Below are positions 24,129 through 34,255 of a stretch of 64,000 bases of DNA, in pieces. Within the stretch, counting starts at the first letter, position 1. Each line of letters opens with the position of its first letter. The DNA is taken from NCBI RefSeq assembly GCF_003634555.1, contig NZ_RBKS01000001.1, forward strand, positions 930,001 through 994,000. Reading direction: 5' to 3'. Below the pieces are notes generated by a model. It searched no databases. It had not been told where the DNA came from and saw only the letters and a list, made by a program, of their open reading frames with translations. The DNA comes from Frondihabitans australicus (GTDB taxonomy: Bacteria; Actinomycetota; Actinomycetes; Actinomycetales; Microbacteriaceae). The position numbers were made by a program, and so were the translations under genes.

Positions 24129-24920
24129 ATGAGCGACGAGGCCCGACTCGAAGCCGTACCCGCCGCTGACTCGCCCGGTCGTCGGCGCCGTCGACGCCGC
24201 CGCGTGACGATCCTCGTGATCGTCCTGGTGGTGCTCGCCGCGCTCTGCGTGGCGGCCGAACTCGTCGCGCGCCACGTCGCCGAGGCCGAGGCCGAGAAGC
24301 AGATCGACTCCTCGCTGCCCGCGGGGACGACGGGCACGGTGGGCGTGAAGATCCACGGGTTCTCCGTGATCCTGCAGGCCCTGTCGGGTCATCTCGACGA
24401 CGTCTCGCTGGCGTCGCACGACCTCGTCGTGCAGAAGATCCCGCTGACCTTCGACGCGACCGTGACCGACGTGCCGCTGAAGCAGGGCGGCACGACCGGG
24501 CCGATCGACGCGACGGTCGTCATCGACCAGAAGGCGCTCAACGACTCGAAGCTGCTCCAGAACGCGTCGGGCAACATCGCGCTCGGCAGCGGCACCTTCT
24601 CGTACGACTCGTCGATCAACATCCTCGGCCTGCAGCTGCAGTACAAGCTGACGGCGAAGCCCAGCGTGACGTCGAACGGCAAGTCGGTCGTGCTCACCCC
24701 GACGAACGCGGCGATCTCGTCGTCGAACTCGTCGATCGACGTGTCGAGCCTCCTGCAGTACCTCAAGACCCAGCCGCCCACGATCTGCGTGGCGTCGTCG
24801 CTGCCGACGAGCGCGACCCTCACCGGCATCGGCGTCACGCCGGGCGTGGCGACGTTCCACCTGCACTCGACCGGCCTGCCGCTCGACTCCGCCGCCCTGT
24901 CTGAGAAGGGGACCTGCTGA
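24129..24920 (+). CDS. DUF2993-like (LmeA-type) membrane-anchored protein
   Basis: A 263-residue protein with a basic stretch (RRRRRRRR near residue 20), one membrane helix (about 29-48, VTILVIVLVVLAALCVAAEL) and an exported domain resembling DUF2993 proteins (HIGFSVILQ-like segment KIHGFSVILQALSGHLDDVS). Such proteins bind lipids and, in mycobacteria, include LmeA, which acts in lipomannan maturation. The exact role here is inferred only from resemblance. It starts two bases after argS and its stop overlaps the lysA start (TGATG), so it belongs to the operon. Confidence 0.78.
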   Translation: MSDEARLEAVPAADSPGRRRRRRRRVTILVIVLVVLAALCVAAELVARHVAEAEAEKQIDSSLPAGTTGTVGVKIHGFSVILQALSGHLDDVSLASHDLVVQKIPLTFDATVTDVPLKQGGTTGPIDATVVIDQKALNDSKLLQNASGNIALGSGTFSYDSSINILGLQLQYKLTAKPSVTSNGKSVVLTPTNAAISSSNSSIDVSSLLQYLKTQPPTICVASSLPTSATLTGIGVTPGVATFHLHSTGLPLDSAALSEKGTC

Positions 24921-26341
24921 TGCCCGGAGCGAACCCGCTCGCACCCGACTGGCTCGACCTGCCCGACGACGCCAACGACCTCGTGCCGTCGGTCTGGTCG
25001 TCGACCGCGTCGCGCGACGCGGCGGGCGCGCTCACGTTCGGCGGCGTCTCGGCCGAGGCTCTCGCCACCGAGTTCGGCACGCCGCTCTACGTCGTGGACG
25101 AGGCCGACTTCCGAGGGCGCGCCAAGGCTGCCATCGAGGCCTTCGAGCAGGAGCTCGCGCGAATCGGCTCACGGGCCAAGGTCTACTACGCCGGCAAGGC
25201 CTTCCTCTCGGCGGAGGTCTGCCGCTGGGTGAGCGAGCTCGGCCTGAACGTCGACGTCTGCACCGGCGGAGAACTCGCCGTAGCCCTCGCGGCCGGCGTC
25301 GACCCGGCCCGCATCGGATTCCACGGCAACAACAAGTCCCGCGCCGAGATCGACCGCGCGGTCGCCGCCGGCGTCGGCGCCATCGTCATCGACAGCCTGG
25401 TCGAGATCGGCAGGATCGCCGAGGCCGCACGGCGACACGGTCGCGTCCAGCCGGTGCGCCTCCGCGTGAACAGCGGAGTGCACGCGTCCACGCACGAGTA
25501 CCTCGCCACCGCCCGGGAAGACCAGAAGTTCGGCATCACGCTCGCCGACACACCCGCCGCCGTGCGCGAGATCCGAGGCCACGAGGGCCTGACGTTCCTC
25601 GGCCTGCACTCGCACATCGGCTCGCAGATCTTCGGCACCGACGGGTTCGCCGAGGCCGCCCGCCGCCTCCTCGCGGTCCACGCCTCCCTCCTCGAGGGCG
25701 GCGCGGTGCCCGAGCTGAACCTCGGCGGCGGCTTCGGCGTCAACTACACGCGAGTCGACGACGCAGCCCCGATCGCCGATCTGGCGCGCGGCATCGCCGA
25801 CGTGGTGGCGGCCGAGTGCGCGGCGCTCGGCATCGACGTGCCGGTGATCGCGGTCGAGCCGGGCCGGGTGATCGCCGGGCCCGCCGGCGCCACGCTGTAC
25901 ACGGTCGGCACGGTGAAGGACGTCCAGGTCGCGACCGACGACTCGGGTTCCAGCGCGGTCCGCCGGTACGTGAGCGTCGACGGCGGCATGAGCGACAACG
26001 CGCGCACGGCGCTGTACCGGGCCGACTACTCGGTGCGGATCGCGAACCGGGTGAGCACGTCGGCTCCTGCGCTCGTCCGCATCGCCGGGAAGCACTGCGA
26101 GTCGGGCGACCTCGTCGTCCTCGACGACTACCTCCCCGGCGACGTCGAGCCCGACGACCTCGTCGCCGTGCCCGTCACGGGCGCCTACTGCTGGAGCCTC
26201 GCCAGCAACTACAACCACGTCGGCCGACCGCCGGTGGTCGCCGTCCGCGACGGAGCGGCCCGCGTCATCGTCCGGGGCGAGACCGAGAGCGATCTGCTGG
26301 CGCGTGACGCCGGCCTCGACACAGAAAGCACCACAGCATGA
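24920..26341 (+). CDS. lysA: Diaminopimelate decarboxylase
   Basis: A 473-residue PLP enzyme of the ornithine/DAP-decarboxylase fold, catalysing the last step of lysine synthesis. KVYYAGKAFLS holds the PLP lysine; further motifs are GFHGNNKSRAE, LGLHSHIGSQIF, ELNLGGGFGV, VEPGRVI and the C-terminal active-site HCESGDLVVLDD. The ATG overlaps the preceding stop, and its own TGA overlaps the hom ATG (ATGA), giving continuous coupling along the aspartate-pathway genes. Confidence 0.97.
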   Translation: MPGANPLAPDWLDLPDDANDLVPSVWSSTASRDAAGALTFGGVSAEALATEFGTPLYVVDEADFRGRAKAAIEAFEQELARIGSRAKVYYAGKAFLSAEVCRWVSELGLNVDVCTGGELAVALAAGVDPARIGFHGNNKSRAEIDRAVAAGVGAIVIDSLVEIGRIAEAARRHGRVQPVRLRVNSGVHASTHEYLATAREDQKFGITLADTPAAVREIRGHEGLTFLGLHSHIGSQIFGTDGFAEAARRLLAVHASLLEGGAVPELNLGGGFGVNYTRVDDAAPIADLARGIADVVAAECAALGIDVPVIAVEPGRVIAGPAGATLYTVGTVKDVQVATDDSGSSAVRRYVSVDGGMSDNARTALYRADYSVRIANRVSTSAPALVRIAGKHCESGDLVVLDDYLPGDVEPDDLVAVPVTGAYCWSLASNYNHVGRPPVVAVRDGAARVIVRGETESDLLARDAGLDTESTTA

Positions 26342-27690
26342 TCGAATACCGCAACGTCCGCGTCGCCCTCCTCGGCGCCGGGTCCGTCGGCAGCCAGGTC
26401 GCACGCCTCCTGCTCGAGCACGGCGACGAGCTCGCGGGGCGCGCGACCGCCGGCCTCGAGCTCGTGGGCATCGCCGTCCGCGACCTCGACGCGAAGCGCG
26501 ACGCCGACCTGCCGCGAGAGCTGTTCACCACCGACGCGCACTCGCTGATCCTGGGCGCCGACATCGTCGTCGAGCTGATCGGCGGCCTCGAGCCCGCCCG
26601 CACCCTGGTGCTCGAGGCTCTGGGCTCAGGAGCCGACGTCATCACCGGCAACAAGGCCCTCCTCGCCAACCACGGCCCCGAGCTCTTCGCGGCCGCCGAG
26701 CAGGTCGGCGCGCAGCTGTACTACGAGGCCGCCGTCGCCGGCGCGATCCCGATCATCCGCCCGCTGCGCGAGAGCCTCGCCGGCGACCGCGTCAAGCGCG
26801 TCATGGGCATCGTGAACGGCACGACGAACTTCATCCTCGACCGAATGGACACCCTCGGCGAGTCCCTCGAGGACGCCCTGGCGACCGCCACCGAGCTCGG
26901 CTACGCGGAGGCCGACCCGACCGCCGACATCGAGGGCTACGACGCGGCGCAGAAGGCGACGATCCTGGCGAGCCTCGCCTTCCACACCACCGTGCCGCTC
27001 GTGGCCGTGCACCGCGAGGGCATCACGCAGGTCACCCGCGAGCAGGTCGTCGCGGCGCGGAAGGCCGGCTACGTCGTGAAGCTCCTCGCGATCTGCGAGC
27101 GGCTCGTCGACACCGACGGCACCGACGGCGTGAGCGCGCGGGTCCACCCCGCCCTGGTGCCGCTCGGCCACCCGCTGGCCGCCGTGCACGGCGCCAAGAA
27201 CGCCGTCTTCGTCGAGGCCGAGGCGGCCGGCGACCTCATGTTCTACGGCGCCGGCGCCGGGGGAGTGGAGACCGCGTCGGCGGTGCTCGGCGACCTCGTC
27301 TCCGCCGCCCGCCGGCACGTCATCGGCGGGCCGGGCCTCGCCGAGTCCACCCACGCCAACCTCCGCGTGCTGCCGATGGGCAGCGTGACGACCAGCTACC
27401 AGATCACCCTCGACGTCGCCGACCAGCCCGGCGTCCTCGCGACCGTGGCGGGGCTCCTCGCGCAGCACGGCGTGAGCGTCGAGACGGTCGAGCAGACATC
27501 GGGCGTCGTGTCGTCGGGCGTCACGGCGTCGTCCGGCGTCACAGGGCAGGGCGCCGGCGAGGCCACCGCTACGCTGGTGATCGGCACCCACCCGGCCCGA
27601 GAGTCCGCTCTCGCGGCCACGGTCGAGGCGCTGACCACCGCAGCCGTCGTGAACTCCGTCACGAGCGTGCTCCGGGTCGAAGGGGCCTGA
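26338..27690 (+). CDS. hom: Homoserine dehydrogenase
   Basis: A 450-residue enzyme reducing aspartate semialdehyde to homoserine with NAD(P)H. It shows the nucleotide motif [11 protein letters not shown], the conserved GNKALLANHG, the catalytic-domain signature IVNGTTNFILDRM and EADPTADIEGYDAAQK. A C-terminal ACT domain (from SYQITLDVADQPGVLATV, residue 359 on) is the expected site of threonine feedback. That domain carries a Ser/Gly/Val insertion with a duplicated SSGVT. ATG overlaps the lysA stop by four bases. Confidence 0.96.
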   Translation: MIEYRNVRVALLGAGSVGSQVARLLLEHGDELAGRATAGLELVGIAVRDLDAKRDADLPRELFTTDAHSLILGADIVVELIGGLEPARTLVLEALGSGADVITGNKALLANHGPELFAAAEQVGAQLYYEAAVAGAIPIIRPLRESLAGDRVKRVMGIVNGTTNFILDRMDTLGESLEDALATATELGYAEADPTADIEGYDAAQKATILASLAFHTTVPLVAVHREGITQVTREQVVAARKAGYVVKLLAICERLVDTDGTDGVSARVHPALVPLGHPLAAVHGAKNAVFVEAEAAGDLMFYGAGAGGVETASAVLGDLVSAARRHVIGGPGLAESTHANLRVLPMGSVTTSYQITLDVADQPGVLATVAGLLAQHGVSVETVEQTSGVVSSGVTASSGVTGQGAGEATATLVIGTHPARESALAATVEALTTAAVVNSVTSVLRVEGA

Positions 27691-27744
27691 CGTGCCCCGC
27701 CGCACCACCGAACACGACAGTCATAACGAAGCAAGGGGAGCCTG

Positions 27745-28827
27745 ATGGCCCACCAGTGGCAGGGTGTCCTGCGCGAGTACGCCGACCGCCTCGACGTGAC
27801 GGAGGCGACTCCGATCGTGACTCTGGGCGAGGGCGGCACGCCGCTCATCCCGGCGCGCGCCCTCTCCGAGCGCACGGGTGCGAACGTCTACGTCAAGTAC
27901 GAGGGCATCAACCCCACCGGCTCGTTCAAAGACCGCGGCATGACGATGGCGATCTCGAAGGCCGTCGAGCACGGCGCGAAGGCCGTCATCTGCGCCTCGA
28001 CCGGCAACACGTCGGCCTCCGCCGCCGCCTATGCCGCGCACGCCGGCATCACCGCCGCCGTCCTCGTGCCCGAGGGCAAGATCGCCATGGGCAAGCTCAG
28101 CCAGGCAGTCGCCCACAACGGCCAGCTGCTGCAGATCCAGGGCAACTTCGACGACTGTCTCGACATCGCCCGCGACCTCGCCGCGAACTACCCCGTGCAC
28201 CTCGTCAATTCGGTCAACAACGACCGCATCGAGGGTCAGAAGACGGCCGCGTTCGAGATCGTCGACGTTCTCGGCGACGCGCCCGACTTCCACTTCCTGC
28301 CGGTCGGCAACGCCGGCAACTACACCGCCTACACGCGCGGCTACCGCGAAGACCTCGAGGCCTCGCGCGCGACGAAGCTGCCCCGCATGTTCGGCTTCCA
28401 GGCCGCGGGCAGCGCCCCCATCGTCTCGGGCGAGGTCGTCAAGCACCCCGAGACCATCGCCAGCGCGATCCGCATCGGCAACCCCGCGTCGTGGCAGCTC
28501 GCCCTCGACGCGCGTGAGCTGACCGACGGCTACTTCGGTGCGATCGACGATGCGGCGATCCTGCGCGCTCAGAAGATCCTGTCGAGCGAGGTCGGCGTCT
28601 TCGTCGAGCCGGCGTCGGCGATCAGCGTCGCCGGACTCCTCGAGCGGCACGAGGCCGGCCAGGTCCCCGCAGGAGCAACCGTGGTGCTGACGGTCACCGG
28701 CCACGGCCTCAAAGACCCCCAGTGGGCCCTCCGCACCGACGACGGCGGCGAGGTCACGCCGACCGTGGTCCCCGTCGACACGGCCGCCGTCGCCGACGTG
28801 CTCGGCCTCGCCCGGGCGTCTGCATGA
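27745..28827 (+). CDS. thrC: Threonine synthase
   Basis: A 360-residue PLP enzyme converting O-phosphohomoserine to threonine. The PLP lysine is in [14 protein letters not shown], and the phosphate-binding Gly loop in [15 protein letters not shown]. It is of the short (class II, Corynebacterium/Mycobacterium-like) type. The ATG follows an AAGGGGAG site. It lies 54 bases after hom, and its stop overlaps the thrB start (ATGA). Confidence 0.96.
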   Translation: MAHQWQGVLREYADRLDVTEATPIVTLGEGGTPLIPARALSERTGANVYVKYEGINPTGSFKDRGMTMAISKAVEHGAKAVICASTGNTSASAAAYAAHAGITAAVLVPEGKIAMGKLSQAVAHNGQLLQIQGNFDDCLDIARDLAANYPVHLVNSVNNDRIEGQKTAAFEIVDVLGDAPDFHFLPVGNAGNYTAYTRGYREDLEASRATKLPRMFGFQAAGSAPIVSGEVVKHPETIASAIRIGNPASWQLALDARELTDGYFGAIDDAAILRAQKILSSEVGVFVEPASAISVAGLLERHEAGQVPAGATVVLTVTGHGLKDPQWALRTDDGGEVTPTVVPVDTAAVADVLGLARASA

Positions 28828-29786
28828 CCCACATGCCCGAGGCGGCATCCGTCCTCGTGAAGGTGCCCGCGACCAGCGCCAACCTCGGTCCGGGCTTCGA
28901 CACGCTGGGTGTCGCCCTGTCGCACTACGACGAGCTCGTCGTCACGGCGACCCCGGTCTCCGAGGGCGTGCCCCGCACGGTCTCGGTCGAGGTCCACGGC
29001 GTCGGCGAGGGCGAGGTGCCCACCGACGAGTCGAACCTCGTCGTGCGCGCGATCGACTACGCCTTCACACAGCTGGGCGTCGACCTGCCGAGCCTCGCGC
29101 TGGTCGCGCACAACTCGATCCCGCACGGCCGCGGCCTCGGGTCGAGCGCCGCCGCGATCGTGTCCGGCATCATGGCGGTCAAGGGTCTGCTCGAGGGAGT
29201 CGTCGAGGTCTCGTCGTCGACGCTGCTGGGGCTCGCGACCGATCTCGAGGGTCACCCCGATAACGTCGCTCCGGCACTGTTCGGCGGCCTGACGATCGCG
29301 TGGACCACGCCCGAGGGGCCGTCGCACAAGCGCCTCCTCGTGCACCGAGGCGTGTCGCCCGTGCTGTTCGTGCCCGAGTCGACCCTCTCGACGAAGGTGG
29401 CCAGGGCGCTGCAGCCCGCGTCCGTGCCGCACGCCGACGCCACCTTCAACGTCTCGCGGTCGGCGCTGCTCGTCGCGGCCCTCATCCAGAGCCCCGAGCT
29501 GCTCCTTGCGGCCACGGAAGACCGGCTGCACCAGAGCTACCGGGCGAGCGCGATGCCCGAGACCGACAGCCTGATCCGGGTGCTGCGGGAGGCGGGGCTG
29601 GCCGCGGTCGTGTCGGGCGCAGGCCCCTCGATCCTGGTGCTCGGGTCGGACCCCGCGCAGAGGCTGCTGGCCGCCGATCTCGTGGCCGAACACGCCGTCG
29701 GCGCCTGGCGGCCGCTCATGCTGGCCGTCGACCTCAGGGGTGCTACAGTGGTGCCGCACCCGGTAGAAGCCGAGCCGCACGCGTAG
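28824..29786 (+). CDS. thrB: Homoserine kinase
   Basis: A 320-residue GHMP kinase. The N-terminal [20 protein letters not shown], the ATP loop [17 protein letters not shown] and the late [13 protein letters not shown] motif are all present. It phosphorylates homoserine, feeding ThrC encoded just upstream. The ATG at 28824 overlaps the thrC stop. It ends the threonine gene run; a small stem (CGTAGC-AACC-GCTACG) overlaps its stop codon at 29782-29797. Confidence 0.96.
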   Translation: MTHMPEAASVLVKVPATSANLGPGFDTLGVALSHYDELVVTATPVSEGVPRTVSVEVHGVGEGEVPTDESNLVVRAIDYAFTQLGVDLPSLALVAHNSIPHGRGLGSSAAAIVSGIMAVKGLLEGVVEVSSSTLLGLATDLEGHPDNVAPALFGGLTIAWTTPEGPSHKRLLVHRGVSPVLFVPESTLSTKVARALQPASVPHADATFNVSRSALLVAALIQSPELLLAATEDRLHQSYRASAMPETDSLIRVLREAGLAAVVSGAGPSILVLGSDPAQRLLAADLVAEHAVGAWRPLMLAVDLRGATVVPHPVEAEPHA

Positions 29787-29993
29787 CAACCGCTACGCCG
29801 CGACCGTTGCAGGCCCGGGTTGCACGTTTCTTCTGTACTCACCCAAGCGCGCACTCTCCTTCGAATCGCTGTGCACCCGTACAGCTTCATCGAGTCGCCG
29901 TGTTCCCACGCGGCAGTCGCGTGGTCGTCGCCCGAGGCGCGACCGGCTCACCCCCGCCGATCCGTGCGGGGGCGCGAAAGGAAACCACTCAAC
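29787..29993 (+). promoter_or_regulatory. rho leader/promoter region
   Basis: A 207-base gap between thrB and rho. It contains a 7-bp stem (CCCCCGC with GCGGGGG, about 29951-29972) just before the GAAAGGAAA ribosome-binding site. Rho often controls its own synthesis in the leader, so this region is a candidate for such control. No clear -35/-10 pair is visible. Confidence 0.4.
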
Positions 29994-32243
29994 GTGACCG
30001 ATATCACCACCGATCAGACCGCCGACCTGACGTCGAGGCGTCTGCCCGAGCTCCAGGCTCTCGCCTCGACCCTCGGCATCAGCGGCATCTCCAAGCTCCG
30101 CAAGGGCGACCTCGTCGCCGCCATCGTCGCCGCGCAGAGCAGCGCCGGCGACGCGGCCGCCGAGCAGCCCGCGGCCGCTGCGCCCGAGGCCGCCGCCGAG
30201 CAGGCCGCCCCCGAGGCGACCGCCGCCGAGGCCCCGGCCGCGGAGGCCCCCGCTCGCGCCAAGCGCGCTCCGCGTCGAGCGACCTCCACCAGCACCGCAC
30301 CCGTGGCGGCCGCCGACCACAGCCACCAGGGCGAGTCCGGCGTCCAGCCCCTCCTCGACCTCCCGACCGAGACGCCCGTGAGCGTCGAGGCCGAGGCCGC
30401 CGAGGCCGACACCGACTCCGAGGTCGTCTCCGGCGACTCCGCCGCCGCGTCGACCGGCGGATCGAACCGCCGCCGTCGCGGATCGCGCCGTGCCACCGAC
30501 CAGACCGTCGCGGCCGAGCAGGCTGCGGCCCCGGCCGGCGAGTCGGCTGCTCCTGCCACCCCCGCCCAGATCGACCTCGATCTGCCCCCGCGCCAGTCGC
30601 GCGCCGACCGAACCCGCGCCGAGCAGGCGCGCCTCCGCGAGCAGCGCGAGGCCGAGGCCGCCGCGTCGGCCGCCGTCGACTCCGCCGCCGACGCGCAGCA
30701 CGGCAGCGCCCAGCAGGGCAAGGACGCCCAGGGCAAGGACACGCAGAACAAGGAAGCACAGGGCAACAGCCAGCAGGGCAACGGCAACCAGGCCGAGGCC
30801 CAGGGCGACCAGCCCACCGGCGGAAGCCGTCGCAGCCGCAACCGCAACCGCGGCGGCAACCAGAACCAGCAGAACCAGCAGAACCAGCAGGCCGGTCAGG
30901 CCGCCGAGGGCGACGACGAGTCGCGCAAGCAGGGCGGCAACCAGCAGCCGCAGCAGAACGGCGGAAACCAGAGCCAGGCCGCCGCTCAGCAGGCCGAGGG
31001 CGAGGGCCGCTCGGCCCGCAGCCGCCAGCGCGACCGCAAGCGCGGCCGCTCGAACCAGAACGACGACTTCGAGCCCGAGATCACCGAGGACGACGTGCTG
31101 ATCCCGGTCGCCGGAATCCTCGACGTCCTCGACAACTACGCGTTCGTCCGCACCACCGGCTACCTGCCGGGTGCCAGCGACGTGTACGTCTCGCTCGGCC
31201 AGGTGAAGAAGTACCACCTGCGCAAGGGCGACGCGATCGTCGGCGCGATCCGCCAGCCGCGCGAGGGCGACAACCAGCAGGGTCGCCAGAAGTACAACGC
31301 GATCGTCCGCATCGACTCGATCAACGGCCAGACCATCGACGACGCCTCCAAGCGCGTCGAGTTCTCGAAGCTGACGCCGCTCTACCCGCAGGAGCGCCTG
31401 CGCCTCGAGACCGACGCGTCGAAGCTCTCGACCCGCATCATCGACCTGGTGTCGCCGATCGGCAAGGGCCAGCGCGGCCTCATCGTCTCGCCGCCCAAGG
31501 CCGGCAAGACGCTCGTGCTGCAGGCAATCGCCAACGCCATCGCGCAGAACAACCCCGAGGTCCACCTCATGGTCGTGCTCGTCGACGAGCGCCCCGAAGA
31601 GGTCACCGACATGCAGCGGACGGTCAAGGGCGAGGTCATCGCCTCGACCTTCGACCGCCCCGCGGAGGACCACACGACGGTCGCCGAGCTCGCCATCGAG
31701 CGTGCGAAGCGCCTCGTCGAGCTGGGCCACGACGTCGTCGTGCTGCTCGACTCGATCACCCGCCTCGGCCGCGCCTACAACCTCTCGACCCCGGCCTCGG
31801 GCCGCGTGCTCTCGGGCGGCGTCGACTCGTCGGCGCTCTACCCCCCGAAGCGCTTCTTCGGAGCCGCGCGCAACATCGAGAACGGCGGCTCGCTGACCAT
31901 CCTGGCCACCGCCCTCGTCGAGACCGGCTCGAAGATGGACGAGGTGATCTTCGAGGAGTTCAAGGGCACCGGCAACATGGAGCTCCGCCTCTCGCGCCAC
32001 CTCGCCGACAAGCGCATCTTCCCCGCCGTCGACGTCAACGCCTCCGGCACGCGTCGCGAGGAGATGCTGCTCAGCCCCGACGAGGTCAAGATCACCTGGC
32101 GTCTGCGCCGGGCCCTCGCCGGGCTCGACCAGCAGCAGGCCCTCGAGATCATCCTCCGCAACCTCAAAGAGACCCAGTCGAACACGGAGTTCCTCGTGCA
32201 GGTGCAGAAGTCGGTCCCGGCGGCCTCGGGTCACCAGGAGTAA
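29994..32243 (+). CDS. rho: Transcription termination factor Rho with long N-terminal insertion
   Basis: A 749-residue Rho, far longer than the 419 residues of E. coli Rho. Residues 12-45 form the Rho N-terminal helical domain ([20 protein letters not shown]). About 46-360 is an inserted disordered region, first Ala/Glu-rich, then Arg/Asn/Gln/Gly-rich with runs such as [15 protein letters not shown]. The RNA-binding domain starts near 365 ([19 protein letters not shown]). The ATPase has Walker A PPKAGKT near 500 and the Q-loop region [18 protein letters not shown]. The GTG at 29994 follows GAAAGGAAA. Large insertions are known in actinobacterial Rho and extend RNA contact. Confidence 0.95.
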   Translation: MTDITTDQTADLTSRRLPELQALASTLGISGISKLRKGDLVAAIVAAQSSAGDAAAEQPAAAAPEAAAEQAAPEATAAEAPAAEAPARAKRAPRRATSTSTAPVAAADHSHQGESGVQPLLDLPTETPVSVEAEAAEADTDSEVVSGDSAAASTGGSNRRRRGSRRATDQTVAAEQAAAPAGESAAPATPAQIDLDLPPRQSRADRTRAEQARLREQREAEAAASAAVDSAADAQHGSAQQGKDAQGKDTQNKEAQGNSQQGNGNQAEAQGDQPTGGSRRSRNRNRGGNQNQQNQQNQQAGQAAEGDDESRKQGGNQQPQQNGGNQSQAAAQQAEGEGRSARSRQRDRKRGRSNQNDDFEPEITEDDVLIPVAGILDVLDNYAFVRTTGYLPGASDVYVSLGQVKKYHLRKGDAIVGAIRQPREGDNQQGRQKYNAIVRIDSINGQTIDDASKRVEFSKLTPLYPQERLRLETDASKLSTRIIDLVSPIGKGQRGLIVSPPKAGKTLVLQAIANAIAQNNPEVHLMVVLVDERPEEVTDMQRTVKGEVIASTFDRPAEDHTTVAELAIERAKRLVELGHDVVVLLDSITRLGRAYNLSTPASGRVLSGGVDSSALYPPKRFFGAARNIENGGSLTILATALVETGSKMDEVIFEEFKGTGNMELRLSRHLADKRIFPAVDVNASGTRREEMLLSPDEVKITWRLRRALAGLDQQQALEIILRNLKETQSNTEFLVQVQKSVPAASGHQE

Positions 32244-32245
32244 TC

Positions 32246-33328
32246 GTGTTCGAGTCAGTAGCCGTGCTGCTGGCCGAGCACGAAGATCTGCAGAATCAGC
32301 TCGCTGATCCTGCCGTTCACGCGGATGCGGCCCGGGCTAAGAAGATCAACCGCCGGTACGCCGAGCTCAGCCGGATCGTCGCCGCGCACACCGCGTGGCA
32401 GGGCGCCGGGGAGGACCTCGAGGCCGCTCGCGAGCTCGCCCGCGAGGATGAAGCGTTCGCCGACGAGGTGCCCGCGCTCGAGGAGGCGCTCGACACGGCG
32501 CAGGAGAAGCTGCGTCGCCTGCTGATCCCGCGCGACCCCGACGACGGCCGCGACGTCATCATGGAGATCAAGGGCGGCGAGGGCGGAGCCGAGAGCGCGC
32601 TCTTCGCGGCCGACCTCCTGCGCATGTACACGCACTACGCCGAGTCGAAGGGCTGGAAGACCGAGCTCCTCGAGCGCGACGAGTCCGACCTCGGCGGCTA
32701 CAAGAACGTCCAGGTGGCGATCAAGTCGAACGCCTCCGACCCGTCGCAGGGCGTCTGGGCGCACCTGAAGTACGAGGGCGGCGTGCACCGCGTGCAGCGC
32801 GTGCCCGCGACCGAGTCGCAGGGGCGCATCCACACCTCGACGACGGGCGTGCTCGTCTTCCCCGAGGTCGACGAGCCCGAAGAGGTCGAGATCAACCAGT
32901 CCGACCTCAAGATCGACGTCTACCGCTCGTCCGGCCCCGGCGGCCAGTCGGTCAACACGACCGACTCCGCCGTGCGCATCACGCACCTGCCGACCGGCAT
33001 CGTCGTGGCGATGCAGAACGAGAAGTCGCAGCTGCAGAACCGCGAGGCCGGCATGCGCGTGCTGCGTGCCCGCATCCTGGCGCGTCAGGCGGAAGAGCAG
33101 GCGGCCGTGGCCTCCGACGCGCGCAAGAGCCAGATCCGCGGCATGGACCGCTCCGAGCGCATCCGCACCTACAACTTCCCCGAGAACCGCATCGCCGACC
33201 ACCGCACCGGCTACAAGGCGTACAACCTCGACGCCGTCATGGACGGCGCCCTCGAGCCCGTCATCGATTCCTGCATCCAGGCCGACGAAGAGGCGCGTCT
33301 GGCAGAGATCGGCGATCAGGGGGAGTGA
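32246..33328 (+). CDS. prfA: Peptide chain release factor 1
   Basis: A 360-residue class I release factor. The stop-codon recognition tripeptide PAT sits in [14 protein letters not shown] (RF1 type, UAA/UAG), and the peptidyl-transfer motif GGQ in [20 protein letters not shown] at 32246 follows AGGAG by five bases and lies two bases after the rho stop. No rpmE lies between rho and prfA, unlike in mycobacteria. The downstream prmC methylates the GGQ glutamine. Confidence 0.96.
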   Translation: MFESVAVLLAEHEDLQNQLADPAVHADAARAKKINRRYAELSRIVAAHTAWQGAGEDLEAARELAREDEAFADEVPALEEALDTAQEKLRRLLIPRDPDDGRDVIMEIKGGEGGAESALFAADLLRMYTHYAESKGWKTELLERDESDLGGYKNVQVAIKSNASDPSQGVWAHLKYEGGVHRVQRVPATESQGRIHTSTTGVLVFPEVDEPEEVEINQSDLKIDVYRSSGPGGQSVNTTDSAVRITHLPTGIVVAMQNEKSQLQNREAGMRVLRARILARQAEEQAAVASDARKSQIRGMDRSERIRTYNFPENRIADHRTGYKAYNLDAVMDGALEPVIDSCIQADEEARLAEIGDQGE

Positions 33329-34218
33329 CCGCAGGCGATCTGCCCGATCCTGCGTCCGCCGCCCCGGTGACGATCTCGTCGCTGGTGGAGACAGGGCGCA
33401 GGATCCTCGCCGAGGCCGGCATCCCGACCCCCGCCGTCGACACCGAGCTGCTGCTCGCGCACGTGCTCGGCAGGTCGCGTGGCGAAGTGGCCGTCCAGTC
33501 GCTCGTCGGAGGCTCGGCCTCGGCTGACCAGGCCGCCGCCTTCACCGCCCTGCTCGCACGCCGCGCCGCGCGCGAGCCGCTGCAGCACCTCACCGGGCTC
33601 GCGCCGTTCCGGGCGCTGGAGCTGCGGGTCGGCCCCGGCGTGTTCGTCCCGCGCCCCGAGACCGAGGGCGTGGCTCAGATCGCGATCGACGCGCTCACCG
33701 CGCGCGCCGAGGAGACCCCGATCGCGGTGGACCTCTGCACCGGCAGCGGCGCCATCGCGCTCGCGCTCTCGACCGAGGTGCCGCGCGCCCGGGTCTACGC
33801 CGTCGAGCTCTCGACGGAGGCCGCCGTGTGGACGCAGCGCAACATCGACGCGGTCGACCCGTCGGTGACCCTCGCCGTCGGCGATCTCGCCGACGCTCTC
33901 CCGGAGCTCGACGGGACGGTCTCGGTCGTCGTGTCGAATCCGCCGTACATCCCTGTCGGGATGGTGCCGCGCGACCCCGAGGTGCGACTCCATGATCCTG
34001 CGCTCGCGCTCTTCGGCGGACCCGACGGGCTCGACGTGGTGCGCAGCCTCTCGCAGCGGGCTCTCCGCTTGCTCGTGCCCGGCGGCACTCTCGTGATCGA
34101 GCACGGCGAGGAGCAGGGGAGCGCGATCCGCGACCTGCTCACGGCCGACGGCTGGCGAGCCGCCGCGACGTTCCCTGATCTCACCCGCCGCGACCGGACC
34201 ACGACGGCGCTCCGATGA
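33325..34218 (+). CDS. prmC: Release factor glutamine methyltransferase
   Basis: A 297-residue SAM-dependent methyltransferase. The helical N-terminal domain ([19 protein letters not shown]) is followed by FVPRPETEG, the SAM loop [14 protein letters not shown] and the catalytic VVSNPPYIP. It modifies the GGQ Gln of release factors, consistent with its overlap with prfA (GTGA at 33325). Active-site residues are intact. Confidence 0.95.
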   Translation: MTAGDLPDPASAAPVTISSLVETGRRILAEAGIPTPAVDTELLLAHVLGRSRGEVAVQSLVGGSASADQAAAFTALLARRAAREPLQHLTGLAPFRALELRVGPGVFVPRPETEGVAQIAIDALTARAEETPIAVDLCTGSGAIALALSTEVPRARVYAVELSTEAAVWTQRNIDAVDPSVTLAVGDLADALPELDGTVSVVVSNPPYIPVGMVPRDPEVRLHDPALALFGGPDGLDVVRSLSQRALRLLVPGGTLVIEHGEEQGSAIRDLLTADGWRAAATFPDLTRRDRTTTALR

Positions 34219-34234
34219 AGTCGCTCGGGTGACG

Positions 34235-34248
34235 GCCAGTACACTGGC
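34235..34248 (+). promoter_or_regulatory. Inverted repeat around a -10 element before tsaC
   Basis: GCCAGT-AC-ACTGGC is a perfect 6-bp inverted repeat enclosing the hexamer TACACT (34240-34245), ten bases before the ATG at 34256. It suggests a near-leaderless internal promoter. Confidence 0.45.
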
Positions 34249-34255
34249 GCACGAC

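Noticed and set aside
29820-29993. N-terminal extension of rho to an ATG at 29820
   Set aside because: The added residues are unlike Rho, and GTG 29994 has a strong ribosome-binding site and the typical start of the family.
29793-32234. 813-codon minus-strand frame opposite rho
   Set aside because: Entirely antisense to rho; Leu/Val/Gly-rich shadow without motifs.
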